A stretch of DNA of 64,000 nt, from the NCBI GenBank assembly GCA_017527205.1, contig JAFXQK010000078.1, positions 108,108 through 172,107 on the forward strand, read 5' to 3'. Within the stretch, counting starts at the first letter, position 1. The number at the start of each line of letters is the position of its first letter. The stretch is from Lachnospiraceae bacterium (lineage in GTDB: Bacteria; Bacillota; Clostridia; Lachnospirales; Lachnospiraceae). Position numbers and translations under genes: made by a program. Positions 26,527-34,783 of this stretch are shown piece by piece. The notes under the pieces are model-generated. The model was not told the origin of the DNA. It saw only the letters and a program-made list of their open reading frames with translations, and made no database searches.

Positions 26527-26546
26527 GTCACGCCTTTTTGCGTGAC
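26527..26546. promoter_or_regulatory. Inverted repeat in integrase-XRE divergent interval
   Basis: GTCACGC (26527-26533), loop CTTTTT, GCGTGAC (26540-26546). It lies 31 bases upstream of the integrase start, in the shared regulatory interval (26496-26683), and is a candidate operator for the XRE protein. TATAAT at 26629-26634 may be the -10 of the XRE gene. Confidence 0.55.
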
Positions 26547-26683
26547 CTCTCACCCCATTTTACCATACTTTTACCAAATAGGCACTATTTTTCCCGAATA
26601 GTCACTTCTTAAATGCAAATTTTATATCTATAATGCCTATCAAGGACAAAATTATCCAAATGGGTACGGTGGGAGGTGTGACC

Positions 26684-27013
26684 ATGGATGCCAAAGCTTT
26701 GGGAGCCAACTTGCAAAAGTACAGAAAACAAAAGGGATTGACCCAGGAAGCCGCCGCAGAAAAATGTGGTCTCTCCGCCAATTACTTAAGACAGATTGAG
26801 CTTGGTCACAAGGTTCCGAAGCTTGAAACCTTCCTTAGGATCGCCGAAGTTTTGGAAACTTCCGCGGACCTTCTCCTAGTCGGTAATTCAAACAAGACTG
26901 CCAGTGCAAGGGCAGGCGAAATCTATGACAAAATAAAGGATCTGCCGCCCAGCAGACAGGAATTCATATTAAAGTCCCTGGATTCCATGATTGACGAAAT
27001 CAAAAAAATGTAA
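26684..27013 (+). CDS. XRE-family transcriptional regulator
   Basis: 109 aa. A Cro/C1-type helix-turn-helix covers residues 5-60 (LGANLQKYRKQKGLTQEAAAEKCGLSANYLRQIELG is the classic pattern); the rest is a short helical tail (LPPSRQEFILKSLDSMIDEIKK) seen in regulators of mobile elements. Start at ATG 26684 with GGGAGGTG 8 bases upstream. It is divergent from the integrase gene, so it most likely controls integrase expression and its own. A strong terminator follows at once. It is one of three XRE-type regulators in the ICE. Confidence 0.9.
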   Translation: MDAKALGANLQKYRKQKGLTQEAAAEKCGLSANYLRQIELGHKVPKLETFLRIAEVLETSADLLLVGNSNKTASARAGEIYDKIKDLPPSRQEFILKSLDSMIDEIKKM

Positions 27014-27019
27014 CAAGGC

Positions 27020-27053
27020 GTGCCGTCCGGTTTTTCCCGGACGGCACTTTTTT
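27020..27053 (+). terminator. Intrinsic terminator after XRE gene
   Basis: Eleven-base perfect stem GTGCCGTCCGG / CCGGACGGCAC followed by six T. It separates the XRE gene from the convergent recombinase operon. Confidence 0.93.
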
Positions 27054-27243
27054 ACCGCTTCATCCCGTGCTTCTTAAGGCAATATTCATAGCCCCACGCA
27101 AAGCTCCTTCGCTCCACCTCGTCCACGTAAGTCTCTGCCGCGGCAAACGCGTTCTTCCTTTTGGTCCTAAGCGCACCAACGGGCTGCTTTTCACCTTCCT
27201 CCATTGCTTCCGAGAAAACCTTATTCCTTTCCATTTTTGTCAT
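27052..27243 (-). CDS. Small hypothetical protein, last gene of recombinase operon
   Basis: 63 aa, basic, no family recognised. Seen: an Ala-rich helix FAAAETYVDEVERRSFAWGYEYCLKK in the middle and a basic C-terminus. The start ATG 27243 has GGAGG about 10 bases upstream and lies inside the end of the preceding recombinase gene (23-base overlap), so it is translationally coupled to it. It ends in the terminator hairpin region. Coupling to a recombinase suggests a directionality or accessory role, but nothing in the sequence proves this. Confidence 0.6.
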   Translation of the reverse strand: MTKMERNKVFSEAMEEGEKQPVGALRTKRKNAFAAAETYVDEVERRSFAWGYEYCLKKHGMKR

Positions 27244-28921
27244 TTACGCACGTCCTCCTTTCTTCCGACAGCCTTGCGTACCTTCCGTTGCCGCTTTTAC
27301 CCGAAGGCTCCTTGCCGTTCGGATACACCGAATCCATGATTTCGTTATTCCTTTTAATTGCCCTGTCAACCAGGTCATCCGCGTAATATTCCATCTCTAT
27401 CCGATCGTAATCATGCACGTATATGTTGGCGATGAAGCTCTCCACCATCTTCTTCGTCAGCACGTCGGATTTTTCCGCCTGCTCGGCCTTTCGTTTCATC
27501 CTGGCCGTTTCCTGGACCAGTTCGCGGTCTTCCTTGATCCGTCCGGCAAGTTCCTTCACTTCCGCATCCAGAACGTTGATCTCCTCGGTAAGTTTTGCCT
27601 TCATCTTAAGGTACGCTGCCTTTGTGATCAGCCCCTCCGCGTAGCTTTCGTATGCCCTTACCCGTTCCGCGCGAAGAACCTTAAGCTTCGACTCACCGTT
27701 TGACTTCTTTTCGTCATTTTCCGGCATGATCAGGTCAACGGCATTTTTCGTCAGCAGTTCCAGCGTTTTTAGGTCGCTCAGGTATTTTTGAAGTTGCCTG
27801 TGTATCGCACCTTCAACGATCGGATAGGAATACTCCCTCCCGTCACACCTTGAATAGATGCCGCTGATCCTCTTGTGCTTGCAGTAAAATTTCTTCTTTT
27901 CGTCATCATACCGAAAGGTCAGGCGACAGTTGCCGCAGCGAAGCTTTTTCTTAAGGGCAAAAATTGCCGGCTGGCCCTGGTCATTCCAGTCCCTGCGGAT
28001 CATGACCTTCTGCGCCTCGTCGAAGGTCTTTTTGTCAACGAGCGGCACGTGGTGGTTTTCAATGATGACCCAGTCCTCCTTAGGAATGCGATGCATTACC
28101 TTTATCGTTTCTTCCGTCCTGTGCGCCACGAGGCACCCCGTATAGGTCGGATTGACAAGCATCCTTCTTACCATCAGGTAATCCCAGATGTATTCCTCGT
28201 CGGAAACGAGCTTCCGCACTTCGCCGTTGTAAAGGCGACTTTTTCTTACGCCAGGAAGCTCCGCCTTCATTTCATTCAGTGCGTCAACGATGCTCATGAT
28301 CCGCCATCCCTGCGCTGCCTTGGCGAAAATGAACTTGATCACCTCAGCTGGGCCTTCGTCCACAAGCCACGTAAGCCCGGTCGCCTTTTCCCTCTTGTAT
28401 CCGTACGGGAGCATGCCGCTGAACGACAGTCCCCTCTTCCACATGGCTCTGCAGGCTGACTTGTGCTTTGCGGACAGGTCCCTTATGTACATCGTGTTAA
28501 TGAAGTTGGTGATCGCCGCGTCCATGCCGGACACGTCCCCGCGGTGCTCATTGCTGTCATATCCAGACCCGACGGCAATGACCCTTACGCCGAGTCTCGG
28601 AAAAACCTGATCCAGGTAATCACCCATTTCCACGTAGTCCCTGCCAAGTCTTGAAAGGTCCTTCGCGAGCAAGACGTCAATTAATCCCTTCTTTGCGTCG
28701 GAGATCATCTGCTGAAACGCGGGGCGGTCAAAGTTCGTGCCCGAATAACCGTCATCCGCGTATTCCACCACGTCTCCGTCCAGTTCGGGATGCCTAAGGA
28801 GATAATCACGCAGGTAATCCCTCTGGTTTTCTATGCTGTAACTCTCCGTCCTGTCATTTTCTGACAAGTCTCCGTCCGACTTTGAAAGCCTAAGATAAGT
28901 AGCTATCTTCAAATCAGTCAC
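27221..28921 (-). CDS. Large serine recombinase with zinc ribbon
   Basis: 566 aa with the full plan of large serine recombinases. Resolvase domain: TYLRLSKSDGD at about 8-18 contains the catalytic Ser; AKDLSRLGRDYVEMG (about 87-101) the conserved Arg pair. The recombinase domain (about 170-300) is followed by a Cys4-type zinc ribbon (CGNC at about 330, CKH and CDG later), a coiled-coil stretch (about 390-470), and a basic tail. It should catalyse strand exchange through a 5' phosphoserine link. Start overlaps the stop of the preceding recombinase by 4 bases (ATGA). Fourth recombinase of the operon. Confidence 0.93.
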   Translation of the reverse strand: MTDLKIATYLRLSKSDGDLSENDRTESYSIENQRDYLRDYLLRHPELDGDVVEYADDGYSGTNFDRPAFQQMISDAKKGLIDVLLAKDLSRLGRDYVEMGDYLDQVFPRLGVRVIAVGSGYDSNEHRGDVSGMDAAITNFINTMYIRDLSAKHKSACRAMWKRGLSFSGMLPYGYKREKATGLTWLVDEGPAEVIKFIFAKAAQGWRIMSIVDALNEMKAELPGVRKSRLYNGEVRKLVSDEEYIWDYLMVRRMLVNPTYTGCLVAHRTEETIKVMHRIPKEDWVIIENHHVPLVDKKTFDEAQKVMIRRDWNDQGQPAIFALKKKLRCGNCRLTFRYDDEKKKFYCKHKRISGIYSRCDGREYSYPIVEGAIHRQLQKYLSDLKTLELLTKNAVDLIMPENDEKKSNGESKLKVLRAERVRAYESYAEGLITKAAYLKMKAKLTEEINVLDAEVKELAGRIKEDRELVQETARMKRKAEQAEKSDVLTKKMVESFIANIYVHDYDRIEMEYYADDLVDRAIKRNNEIMDSVYPNGKEPSGKSGNGRYARLSEERRTCVNDKNGKE

Positions 28922-30582
28922 CTCATTGCTTCTTCGATCACGCTTAACAGGTCGTCTCCCTTAAACGAGATTTCGACCGCTCCATTCTTAAACACGGAAA
29001 TCCGGTTAACGGTCCGTCTTACCAAATCCCCGTCAAATCCGTCTTCGCCCGGATTTTCCCTGGCATTGTCAATAAAATCAAGAAAGTCTTTGATTACCTT
29101 GTCGAACGCATCCTTTTGGGCCCTCAGTCCCTTTAATTCCGCTTCCAGTTCTCCAATGCCCCTGACCTTTTTGTCATGTATCGTACGGAAGTCCGTTTCA
29201 TCAATCAAGCCGTCCTTGTAATCCTCATAAAGCCTGGCCCTTCCGTCCCTGGCCTCCTTCAGTTTCAGCGCGACGGAAGCAATCTTTTTGTCAAGCGACG
29301 TCTCCACGTTCTTCCCGGCCTCGCCTTCCTTCATTGTTCTGATCACGGCCGCCCTGTCCGTCATAAGGCTTAAGTGAACCCTTACCTGCTCCATCGCAAC
29401 GACCTTCAGGAAATCAGTTGAAACGCTCTGATAGCAGCACTTCTCGTGATGCTTTGCGCCGCATTCATATGCGCTGTGGGTATAAGTTTCTCCCTCCGCA
29501 TAACATTTTCGGTCCAAAAACATTTTTCTGTCGCAGTCGCCGCACCACACAAGACCATACAGGTCATCCCCGAACTTTTCCTTATCTTCCTTTCTTGCTT
29601 CCATCGTCCTTTTCACCTCTTCCGCCCTTTCCGTAAATGATTTGTCTATTGCCTCCCAGTCAGGTCTTGGCACAAGGGGGTAATGCACGTCCCTGTGCAC
29701 GACCCATTCCTTCCTTGGCATCCTCTCAACTCCGTCATGCGCCGCAATGCCAATGCTCCTGCTTCTGCCAAAACACATGTCCCCCGCATACGCCGGATTT
29801 CGCAGGATCGGCTTTACGCTGGCCTGCGTCCATTTCCCCGAACTTTTTACCCTGATGTTTCTGCCGGGCAGCGGTGCCCCGATCAGTTCCATCCTTTCCG
29901 TTATCCTGGCGGTACTCACTCCCATGGCCGCCCACTGAAACATCACCCTGACGTAATCGGCTTCGTCATTTGGCACCAGCTTCGTGTTTTCGGCGTTTCT
30001 GTCGTACCCGTACGGGGGCTTTCCCGTCATTAGTACGTCCTTCTTCATGCGCCTTGCCTGAAACGCCGCGAAGATCTTCCTGGACTGATCCCTGGAATAC
30101 ATTTCGTTCACCATGTTTTTGACGGGAACGGAAATGCTCATGCGATCCTCTTCCCTTGAACTGTCGAAGTTGTCGTTAATCGCAATGAGCCTCACCTGCA
30201 TCTTTGGGAATATGTTTTCGATGTATATTCCCGTTTCCACGTAATTGCGCCCGAATCTCGAAAGGTCCTTCACGACGATGCAGGAAATCCGTCCGTGGTT
30301 TACGTCATTCATGAGCCTCGTAAACTCAGGCCTGTCGAAGTTCGTCCCGGTAAACCCGTTGTCGGCATACGTGTCAATCAGTTCAAACTCCTGGTGTTCA
30401 AGCACGTAGGAATGAGCCAGCGTGATCTGATTCCTTAACGATTCGTCATCCTCGCGTCCCGCGTTCTCCACGGACAGCCTGGCATAAATCGCCGTTGGAA
30501 TTCGCAGGACTTCCATTGCCGAACGACTTTCCGTCACTGACTGATTTGTTACAACCTGAAACCTTCTGCTTTTTCTAGCCAT
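28918..30582 (-). CDS. Large serine recombinase with zinc ribbon
   Basis: 554 aa. A 25-residue basic leader precedes the resolvase domain; AIYARLSVENAG at about 31-42 carries the catalytic Ser, VKDLSRFGRNYVETG (about 98-112) the Arg pair. Recombinase domain about 180-330; zinc ribbon with WCGDCDRK at about 365 and the second Cys pair about 400; coiled coil about 430-500. Complete and probably active. It begins immediately after the stop of the catalytically defective recombinase (0-base gap) and overlaps the next gene by 4 bases. It is only distantly similar to its neighbours, so the array is not a simple recent duplication. Confidence 0.93.
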   Translation of the reverse strand: MARKSRRFQVVTNQSVTESRSAMEVLRIPTAIYARLSVENAGREDDESLRNQITLAHSYVLEHQEFELIDTYADNGFTGTNFDRPEFTRLMNDVNHGRISCIVVKDLSRFGRNYVETGIYIENIFPKMQVRLIAINDNFDSSREEDRMSISVPVKNMVNEMYSRDQSRKIFAAFQARRMKKDVLMTGKPPYGYDRNAENTKLVPNDEADYVRVMFQWAAMGVSTARITERMELIGAPLPGRNIRVKSSGKWTQASVKPILRNPAYAGDMCFGRSRSIGIAAHDGVERMPRKEWVVHRDVHYPLVPRPDWEAIDKSFTERAEEVKRTMEARKEDKEKFGDDLYGLVWCGDCDRKMFLDRKCYAEGETYTHSAYECGAKHHEKCCYQSVSTDFLKVVAMEQVRVHLSLMTDRAAVIRTMKEGEAGKNVETSLDKKIASVALKLKEARDGRARLYEDYKDGLIDETDFRTIHDKKVRGIGELEAELKGLRAQKDAFDKVIKDFLDFIDNARENPGEDGFDGDLVRRTVNRISVFKNGAVEISFKGDDLLSVIEEAMR

Positions 30583-32064
30583 TTAATTCTCCTCCAGCCA
30601 TTCCTTTGGGAATGCTTCTCTTCCGCGCAAGCTTAGCCTGACCTTAACCGTTCCGTCACCCCAAAGGGTAACGCGCTCAACCAGGTCCGTGACGGTCTTT
30701 CTTGAAAACGGCTTTTCCTCGTCCCAGTCGGCATACTTTCTGATCCACGGATTAAAAATGGTAAGCAGTTTTCTCTGCCCGTCAAGCCCGTCCATCAACT
30801 CCTCAAACCGTTTGTTGACGTCCCTCTGCCTTTCCATGATTCCTGCGTGGATTCTTTCGTACTCTTCCTCACCGATTTCTCCCCCGGCAAAACGAAGATA
30901 TGCATCCACGTTGCCCTCCTGCGCCGCAACGGACTGTCGAAACAGTTCCCTGGCGTTTTCCCTTTTCGCGTAGAAAATCCTTTCCCAAAGACCTTTCGTT
31001 TCGCCCGCTTCAATCCTTTCGCGCACGCGGCGCGCACGTTCCTTTTCATTTGTCAGGATTCGCGTGAGCTGATCACGAAAATCATCATATGACGCGACAG
31101 GATCGTCAAAGCCTTTTCTTTTCAGCACGATCTTTGTTTCCCCGTTGGTTTCCGTCAGGGTAAAGTGCGGAACCTCGTCCGTGTCCTCCCACGTTATCCT
31201 TCCCTTGAACAGAAGGGCGACGGCCCTCGCCTCACCCCTGTCATTGCTCTGGTCACGGAGCCTTAAGGCAACGCGTTCATACTGCTCCCTTGAAATGATC
31301 GGCGGATAGCGGACCGTTCCGCCGACGTGCCTTTCCCCCCCGCCGATGTACGCCCTGACGCGAACCAAGGCTGACACGGTGGCGTCCAGCCACTTGCCGC
31401 TGCCGCCCGTTGACTTTCCCTGCTTGATGCCAACGCGGTAGAGGTGAACGCCCGGAGACTCAATTCCCTTTTCGTTTAAGAGTTCCGCTATTTCCCTCCA
31501 GGTCTTTCCCTCTTCCGCCATGTCAAAGATCTTTCTGATCACCGGGGCCGCCTCCCGGTCAACAAGCATCCGCGTTCGATCCCCGCTCAGCACGTAACCG
31601 TACCTTTCCTTCAAGGAGTCTATCTGACGTCTCTCGGAAAGTTCCCTGTACTTTTGAGCGTTCCCCTTGTGTCCGTTGGAATACAGGCACGCCTGCGCAA
31701 AATACTCGTCCAGCTCCTTTGCCGACTTCTCCAGGCTGTTTACGCCATCCTCCAGGATCACGAAATGAATGCCAACCGGATAAAAGGTTCTAAGCAGCAG
31801 TTCCTTTGCGTACATCGGGTTTCTGCCGCACCTCCACACGGAGTCGATTATGACAAGGTCAAACCTGCGGTTCATCCCGTCAAGGCGCAGCTTTTGGAAT
31901 CCCGCGTCTGCGGCAGGGTCATTTCCCTTGTCTTCGTAAAACTTCGACACCTTCCATCCGTTTCTTTTCGCAAATTCACGGATCCTCTCATTTTGTTCCT
32001 TAAGGGGCACCGTTTCCTTAACCCAAAGATCCGGCACCCTTTTTGAATACCCAACGCAAATCAC
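30583..32064 (-). CDS. Degenerate serine recombinase lacking catalytic serine and zinc ribbon
   Basis: 493 aa. The overall order follows large serine recombinases: N-terminal resolvase-like domain (LKEQNERIREFAKRNGW at about 21-37; DSVWRCGRNPMYAKELL at about 72-88 keeps the Arg pair), recombinase-like domain (about 150-260) and C-terminal helical part. But the segment that should be Y-x-R-L-S reads YSKR: aligned to its neighbours over the following L/I-K-x-Q, the catalytic Ser position is Arg9. The zinc-ribbon stretch has no cysteines; the protein has only three Cys in all. Start GTG 32064 (GGGAGGTG upstream) overlaps the previous stop, so the short N-terminus is genuine. Likely a non-catalytic partner subunit or regulator. 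Confidence 0.8.
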   Translation of the reverse strand: MICVGYSKRVPDLWVKETVPLKEQNERIREFAKRNGWKVSKFYEDKGNDPAADAGFQKLRLDGMNRRFDLVIIDSVWRCGRNPMYAKELLLRTFYPVGIHFVILEDGVNSLEKSAKELDEYFAQACLYSNGHKGNAQKYRELSERRQIDSLKERYGYVLSGDRTRMLVDREAAPVIRKIFDMAEEGKTWREIAELLNEKGIESPGVHLYRVGIKQGKSTGGSGKWLDATVSALVRVRAYIGGGERHVGGTVRYPPIISREQYERVALRLRDQSNDRGEARAVALLFKGRITWEDTDEVPHFTLTETNGETKIVLKRKGFDDPVASYDDFRDQLTRILTNEKERARRVRERIEAGETKGLWERIFYAKRENARELFRQSVAAQEGNVDAYLRFAGGEIGEEEYERIHAGIMERQRDVNKRFEELMDGLDGQRKLLTIFNPWIRKYADWDEEKPFSRKTVTDLVERVTLWGDGTVKVRLSLRGREAFPKEWLEEN

Positions 32065-33665
32065 GCCGTCACCTCCCTTGCCGAATTCGCCACCGCAATA
32101 ATCTCCTCCATTTCCTCCGCGTGGTGAAACCTGATCCTTATCATGTCGCCACTATCCACCGTAACGCTCTCCAGAAGCGTTACTGCCATTCTGCGGTCCA
32201 GCTTCGTCACGTTTCTGAATGCCAAAAATTCCCTGATCCACGGCACGTCCCTCACGTTCAGCGCAAGTTTCTTTTCCTTCCTTTTTTCGTTCTCCGTCAG
32301 GGCGAACCTCAGCGAATCAATCTTCGAAGTAAAGGATGAATTAATCTCACGGTATTCATCCCTTGAAATAACGCCGTCAGTCATGTCCACGTAAAGTTTC
32401 ACCTTCAGGTCGTTGTACCTGTTAATCTCCCTTGTCTGCGCCTCGATCTGACCTTCCAAAAGCCTTATTCCAATGACGTCATTGGGAACGTTTTCCAACT
32501 CGCGAAGCACTCCTTCCGCCTCTGCGAGAAGTCCCAGCGTCACCTGCACCGCGGCAAGGACGTTTTCCAAAAGGCCTGCCTCGCTGATCAGGTGTGAGGT
32601 GCAGGCCTTAGAGTGCTTGTAAGTCGAGCAGTGGTAATAATGATACTTCTTCCCGCGGCTTTCGCTCACGCGCCTTATCATGTTTTGACCGCACGTTCCG
32701 CATTTCAGGATACCGGAAAGGACGTGCACGCCTTCCCCTCTTTGCGGCGTTCGCGTGTCCATCTTCATAAGCGTCTGCACGACGTCAAACAGCTCCTTGG
32801 GAACGATTGCTTCATGCGTGTTTTCTACCCTGATCCATTCCTCCCTGCCGACGCTCACGACCTGTCTTACCTTGTAATTGATCTTTCTTCTCTTGCCCTG
32901 GATCATGATCCCCGCATAGATCTCATTCCTCAGGATTCGGTTGATCGCCGTCACGCTCCATGCCGCGTCCTGGGAAGAGCGAAAGCCGCATGCGTAGTTC
33001 AGGCCGCAGATGCGCTTGTACTCCAGCGGAGTCGGAACCTTCATCTCGTCGAGTTTCTTTGCAATGGCTAGTGACCCAAATCCGTCAAGCTTCATGTTAA
33101 AGATCAGCTCCACGACCTTGGCGGCCGTTTCGTCAATGACCAGGTGATTGTGATCCTCGGGATCCTTTTCGTACCCGTAAGTCGAGAAACTGCCGATGAA
33201 CTTTCCCATCCTCCGCTTTAGGTCAAGCTGACTCCTGATCTTCATCGACATGTCGCGACAATATGCGTCATTAATCAGGTTCTTGAACGGAACGATGATC
33301 TGGTTTGACGCGTTTTCATCGTCAATGCTGTCATAGCCGTCATTAATCGCGATCAGCCGAACGCCCATGGACGGGAAAATCCGCGTCATGTACCTTCCCA
33401 TTTCTATGTAGTTTCTGCCAAGTCTGGACAGGTCCTTTACGATGATGCAGTTGACCTTGCCAGCCTGCACGTCTTCCATAAGCCTGTTAAACGAAGGCCG
33501 GTTGAAGTTTGTTCCCGTAAACCCGTCATCGGCATATTCATTTACCAGCGAAAAGCCTTTCGCGGCAGCATGATCCTCAACCAGTACCTTTTGATTCTTT
33601 ATGCTGTCGCTTTCAGCCTTGTCGCCGTCTTCCCTTGAAAGCCTGTAATACCCGCAGGCCTTCAT
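32061..33665 (-). CDS. Large serine recombinase with zinc ribbon
   Basis: 534 aa from ATG 33665. The resolvase domain starts at once: ACGYYRLSREDGD with catalytic Ser at about residue 8; VKDLSRLGRNYIEMG (about 80) with the Arg pair. Recombinase domain about 150-300; zinc ribbon CGTCGQNM at about 340 with second Cys pair near 365; coiled coil after 400. Complete and probably active. ATG 33665 lies 8 bases after the preceding stop with AAGGA before it; a GTG at 33725 in frame would overlap the upstream gene and add 20 residues. First recombinase of the operon behind DUF6870. Confidence 0.92.
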   Translation of the reverse strand: MKACGYYRLSREDGDKAESDSIKNQKVLVEDHAAAKGFSLVNEYADDGFTGTNFNRPSFNRLMEDVQAGKVNCIIVKDLSRLGRNYIEMGRYMTRIFPSMGVRLIAINDGYDSIDDENASNQIIVPFKNLINDAYCRDMSMKIRSQLDLKRRMGKFIGSFSTYGYEKDPEDHNHLVIDETAAKVVELIFNMKLDGFGSLAIAKKLDEMKVPTPLEYKRICGLNYACGFRSSQDAAWSVTAINRILRNEIYAGIMIQGKRRKINYKVRQVVSVGREEWIRVENTHEAIVPKELFDVVQTLMKMDTRTPQRGEGVHVLSGILKCGTCGQNMIRRVSESRGKKYHYYHCSTYKHSKACTSHLISEAGLLENVLAAVQVTLGLLAEAEGVLRELENVPNDVIGIRLLEGQIEAQTREINRYNDLKVKLYVDMTDGVISRDEYREINSSFTSKIDSLRFALTENEKRKEKKLALNVRDVPWIREFLAFRNVTKLDRRMAVTLLESVTVDSGDMIRIRFHHAEEMEEIIAVANSAREVTA

Positions 33666-33672
33666 TTCCTTG

Positions 33673-34032
33673 TCACAGCGAATTAAACATTCCTCCCTTC
33701 CCGTACCTGGGAACGTCGGAATCACTTATTCCGCCTCCGAAAGTCGCCTCCTTAATGCAGTCGTTTAAGCTCTTTTCCCCTGCAAAACTGACCTTGATCA
33801 CCATTCCGTTCATCTTGTAACAGTACGGATTTTTTATCTGTTTGATAAAGTCAATCAGCCTTTCCAAAACGGGAAGGTCCGGGTTGATTTTTACGTCCTT
33901 CAGGTCAACGAGCGCGTCCCTGTCCACCGTTTTCACGTCAACTTCCCTAAGCTTCTTAAGTTCCTCCGACAGTTCCCTCAAATCCTCCCTGCTGGGATTC
34001 TTTGGATCAATTCTTTCAATTACGTTTGACAT
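33673..34032 (-). CDS. DUF6870-like protein, first gene of recombinase operon
   Basis: 119 aa. The core REVDVKTVDRDALVDLKDV...IDFIKQIKNPYCYK...VVIKVSFA-type pattern matches, as I recall it, the DUF6870 family found in Clostridial conjugative elements. Here it has a charged N-terminal helix (REDLRELSEELKKL) and a longer C-terminus than usual. Function unknown. ATG 34032 is preceded by AAAGGAGG. It is the first gene behind the repressed promoter at 34151-34179 and the shared 60-bp element at 34056-34115, and is followed by four recombinase-family genes, so it may act in excision control. Confidence 0.75.
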   Translation of the reverse strand: MSNVIERIDPKNPSREDLRELSEELKKLREVDVKTVDRDALVDLKDVKINPDLPVLERLIDFIKQIKNPYCYKMNGMVIKVSFAGEKSLNDCIKEATFGGGISDSDVPRYGKGGMFNSL

Positions 34033-34055
34033 TTTTCAGCCTCCTTTCGAAAACG

Positions 34056-34115
34056 TCCCTTCACTAATCGCACGGCGGAAGGCCAAAAAATTAACCAAAA
34101 TCGAAAAAATTTTTT
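34056..34115 (-). promoter_or_regulatory. Shared 60-bp ICE leader element, copy A
   Basis: Plus-strand layout TCCCT-TCACTAATCG, N10, GGCCAAAAAATTAACC, then an A/T-rich run. On the minus strand it reads GGTTAA, 19 bases, GCGATT, then GTGAAGGGA, 24 bases upstream of the DUF6870 start. Matches copy B (59546-59605) without gaps at about 46 of 60 positions, and copy C (58657-58715) in its key blocks with the same spacing. Confidence 0.7.
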
Positions 34116-34125
34116 GTTTATTTCC

Positions 34126-34212
34126 GTGGCCATTTGGCCACTTTTGTTTCATTATAGCGTGGCCATTTGGCCTCGTCAAGTAGTTTTTGGCAAAAAGTTG
34201 CCATTTGGCAAC
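34126..34212. promoter_or_regulatory. Three XRE operators within divergent promoters
   Basis: Three 16-base sites: GTGGCCATTTGGCCAC (34126-34141), GTGGCCATTTGGCCTC (34159-34174) and GTTGCCATTTGGCAAC (34197-34212); first and third have perfect 6-base arms around ATTT. Minus promoter: TTGACG (34179-34174), 17 bases, TATAAT (34156-34151); site 2 fills its spacer, and site 1 is just downstream of its start point. Plus promoter: TTGCCA (34198-34203), 17 bases, TATGAT (34221-34226); site 3 covers its -35. Confidence 0.88.
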
Positions 34213-34250
34213 ATTCATGTTATGATCAGTAGGTAAGGAGGTGACAGTCC

Positions 34251-34760
34251 ATGTCAGACAAAGATTATTCCGTCGCAAACGTGATGAAGTTATACCGCTC
34301 GCTGCACGGCATGACGCAGGAGGAATTAGGCGAAAAATCCGGCATAGAGTACAGTCAGGTAAGAAGATATGAGGCTGGCGTAAGAAAGCCAAAGCTTGAA
34401 CAGCTGCAGGCTCTTTCCTCCGCGCTCGGTATTGGACTTTCCGAATTCACGGATACTGCAGGCGGCTCCGTTGGCAGCATTGTTTCCCTGCTTCTGGAAC
34501 TGGACAAAAAAACCGACGTAAACTGGGAAGGCACTACGGACGAAAACGGAGATTACGATCCGTCCTCCATTAAACTCTCCCTAGGGGACTGGGAAGTAGC
34601 CAGCGCAATCGCACTGTACTTAAAACACCGCGACGTACTGAGGGCCGGCAAACCGGACGACGTGGCAATAAGAAATGAAGACGGCAGCACACTCACCGTT
34701 GAGGAACTGCGCGGCATGATCATAACTAACGATATTCAAAAAAAGAAGCCCGAGACCTGA
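34251..34760 (+). CDS. XRE-family repressor of the recombinase operon
   Basis: 169 aa. N-terminal Cro/C1 helix-turn-helix (about 7-62; MTQEELGEKSGIEYSQVRRYEAGVRKP is the recognition region), then a C-terminal domain of about 100 residues (GDWEVASAIALYLKHRD) without recognised family, perhaps a signal-responding or dimerisation domain. ATG 34251 follows a perfect AAGGAGGTGA. Its promoter and the divergent recombinase-operon promoter share three near-identical palindromes, so it very likely represses both, like a phage CI switch. How the repressor is relieved (no protease domain or Ala-Gly cleavage site seen) is unknown. Confidence 0.9.
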   Translation: MSDKDYSVANVMKLYRSLHGMTQEELGEKSGIEYSQVRRYEAGVRKPKLEQLQALSSALGIGLSEFTDTAGGSVGSIVSLLLELDKKTDVNWEGTTDENGDYDPSSIKLSLGDWEVASAIALYLKHRDVLRAGKPDDVAIRNEDGSTLTVEELRGMIITNDIQKKKPET

Positions 34761-34775
34761 CAGGTCCCGAGCTTC
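34737..34775 (-). terminator. Intrinsic terminator after IS630-like HTH gene
   Basis: Minus strand: GAAGCTCGGGACCT / GGTCTCGGGCTTC imperfect stem followed by seven or more T. It overlaps the last codons of the convergent XRE gene. Confidence 0.7.
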
Positions 34776-34783
34776 ATTCTCTT

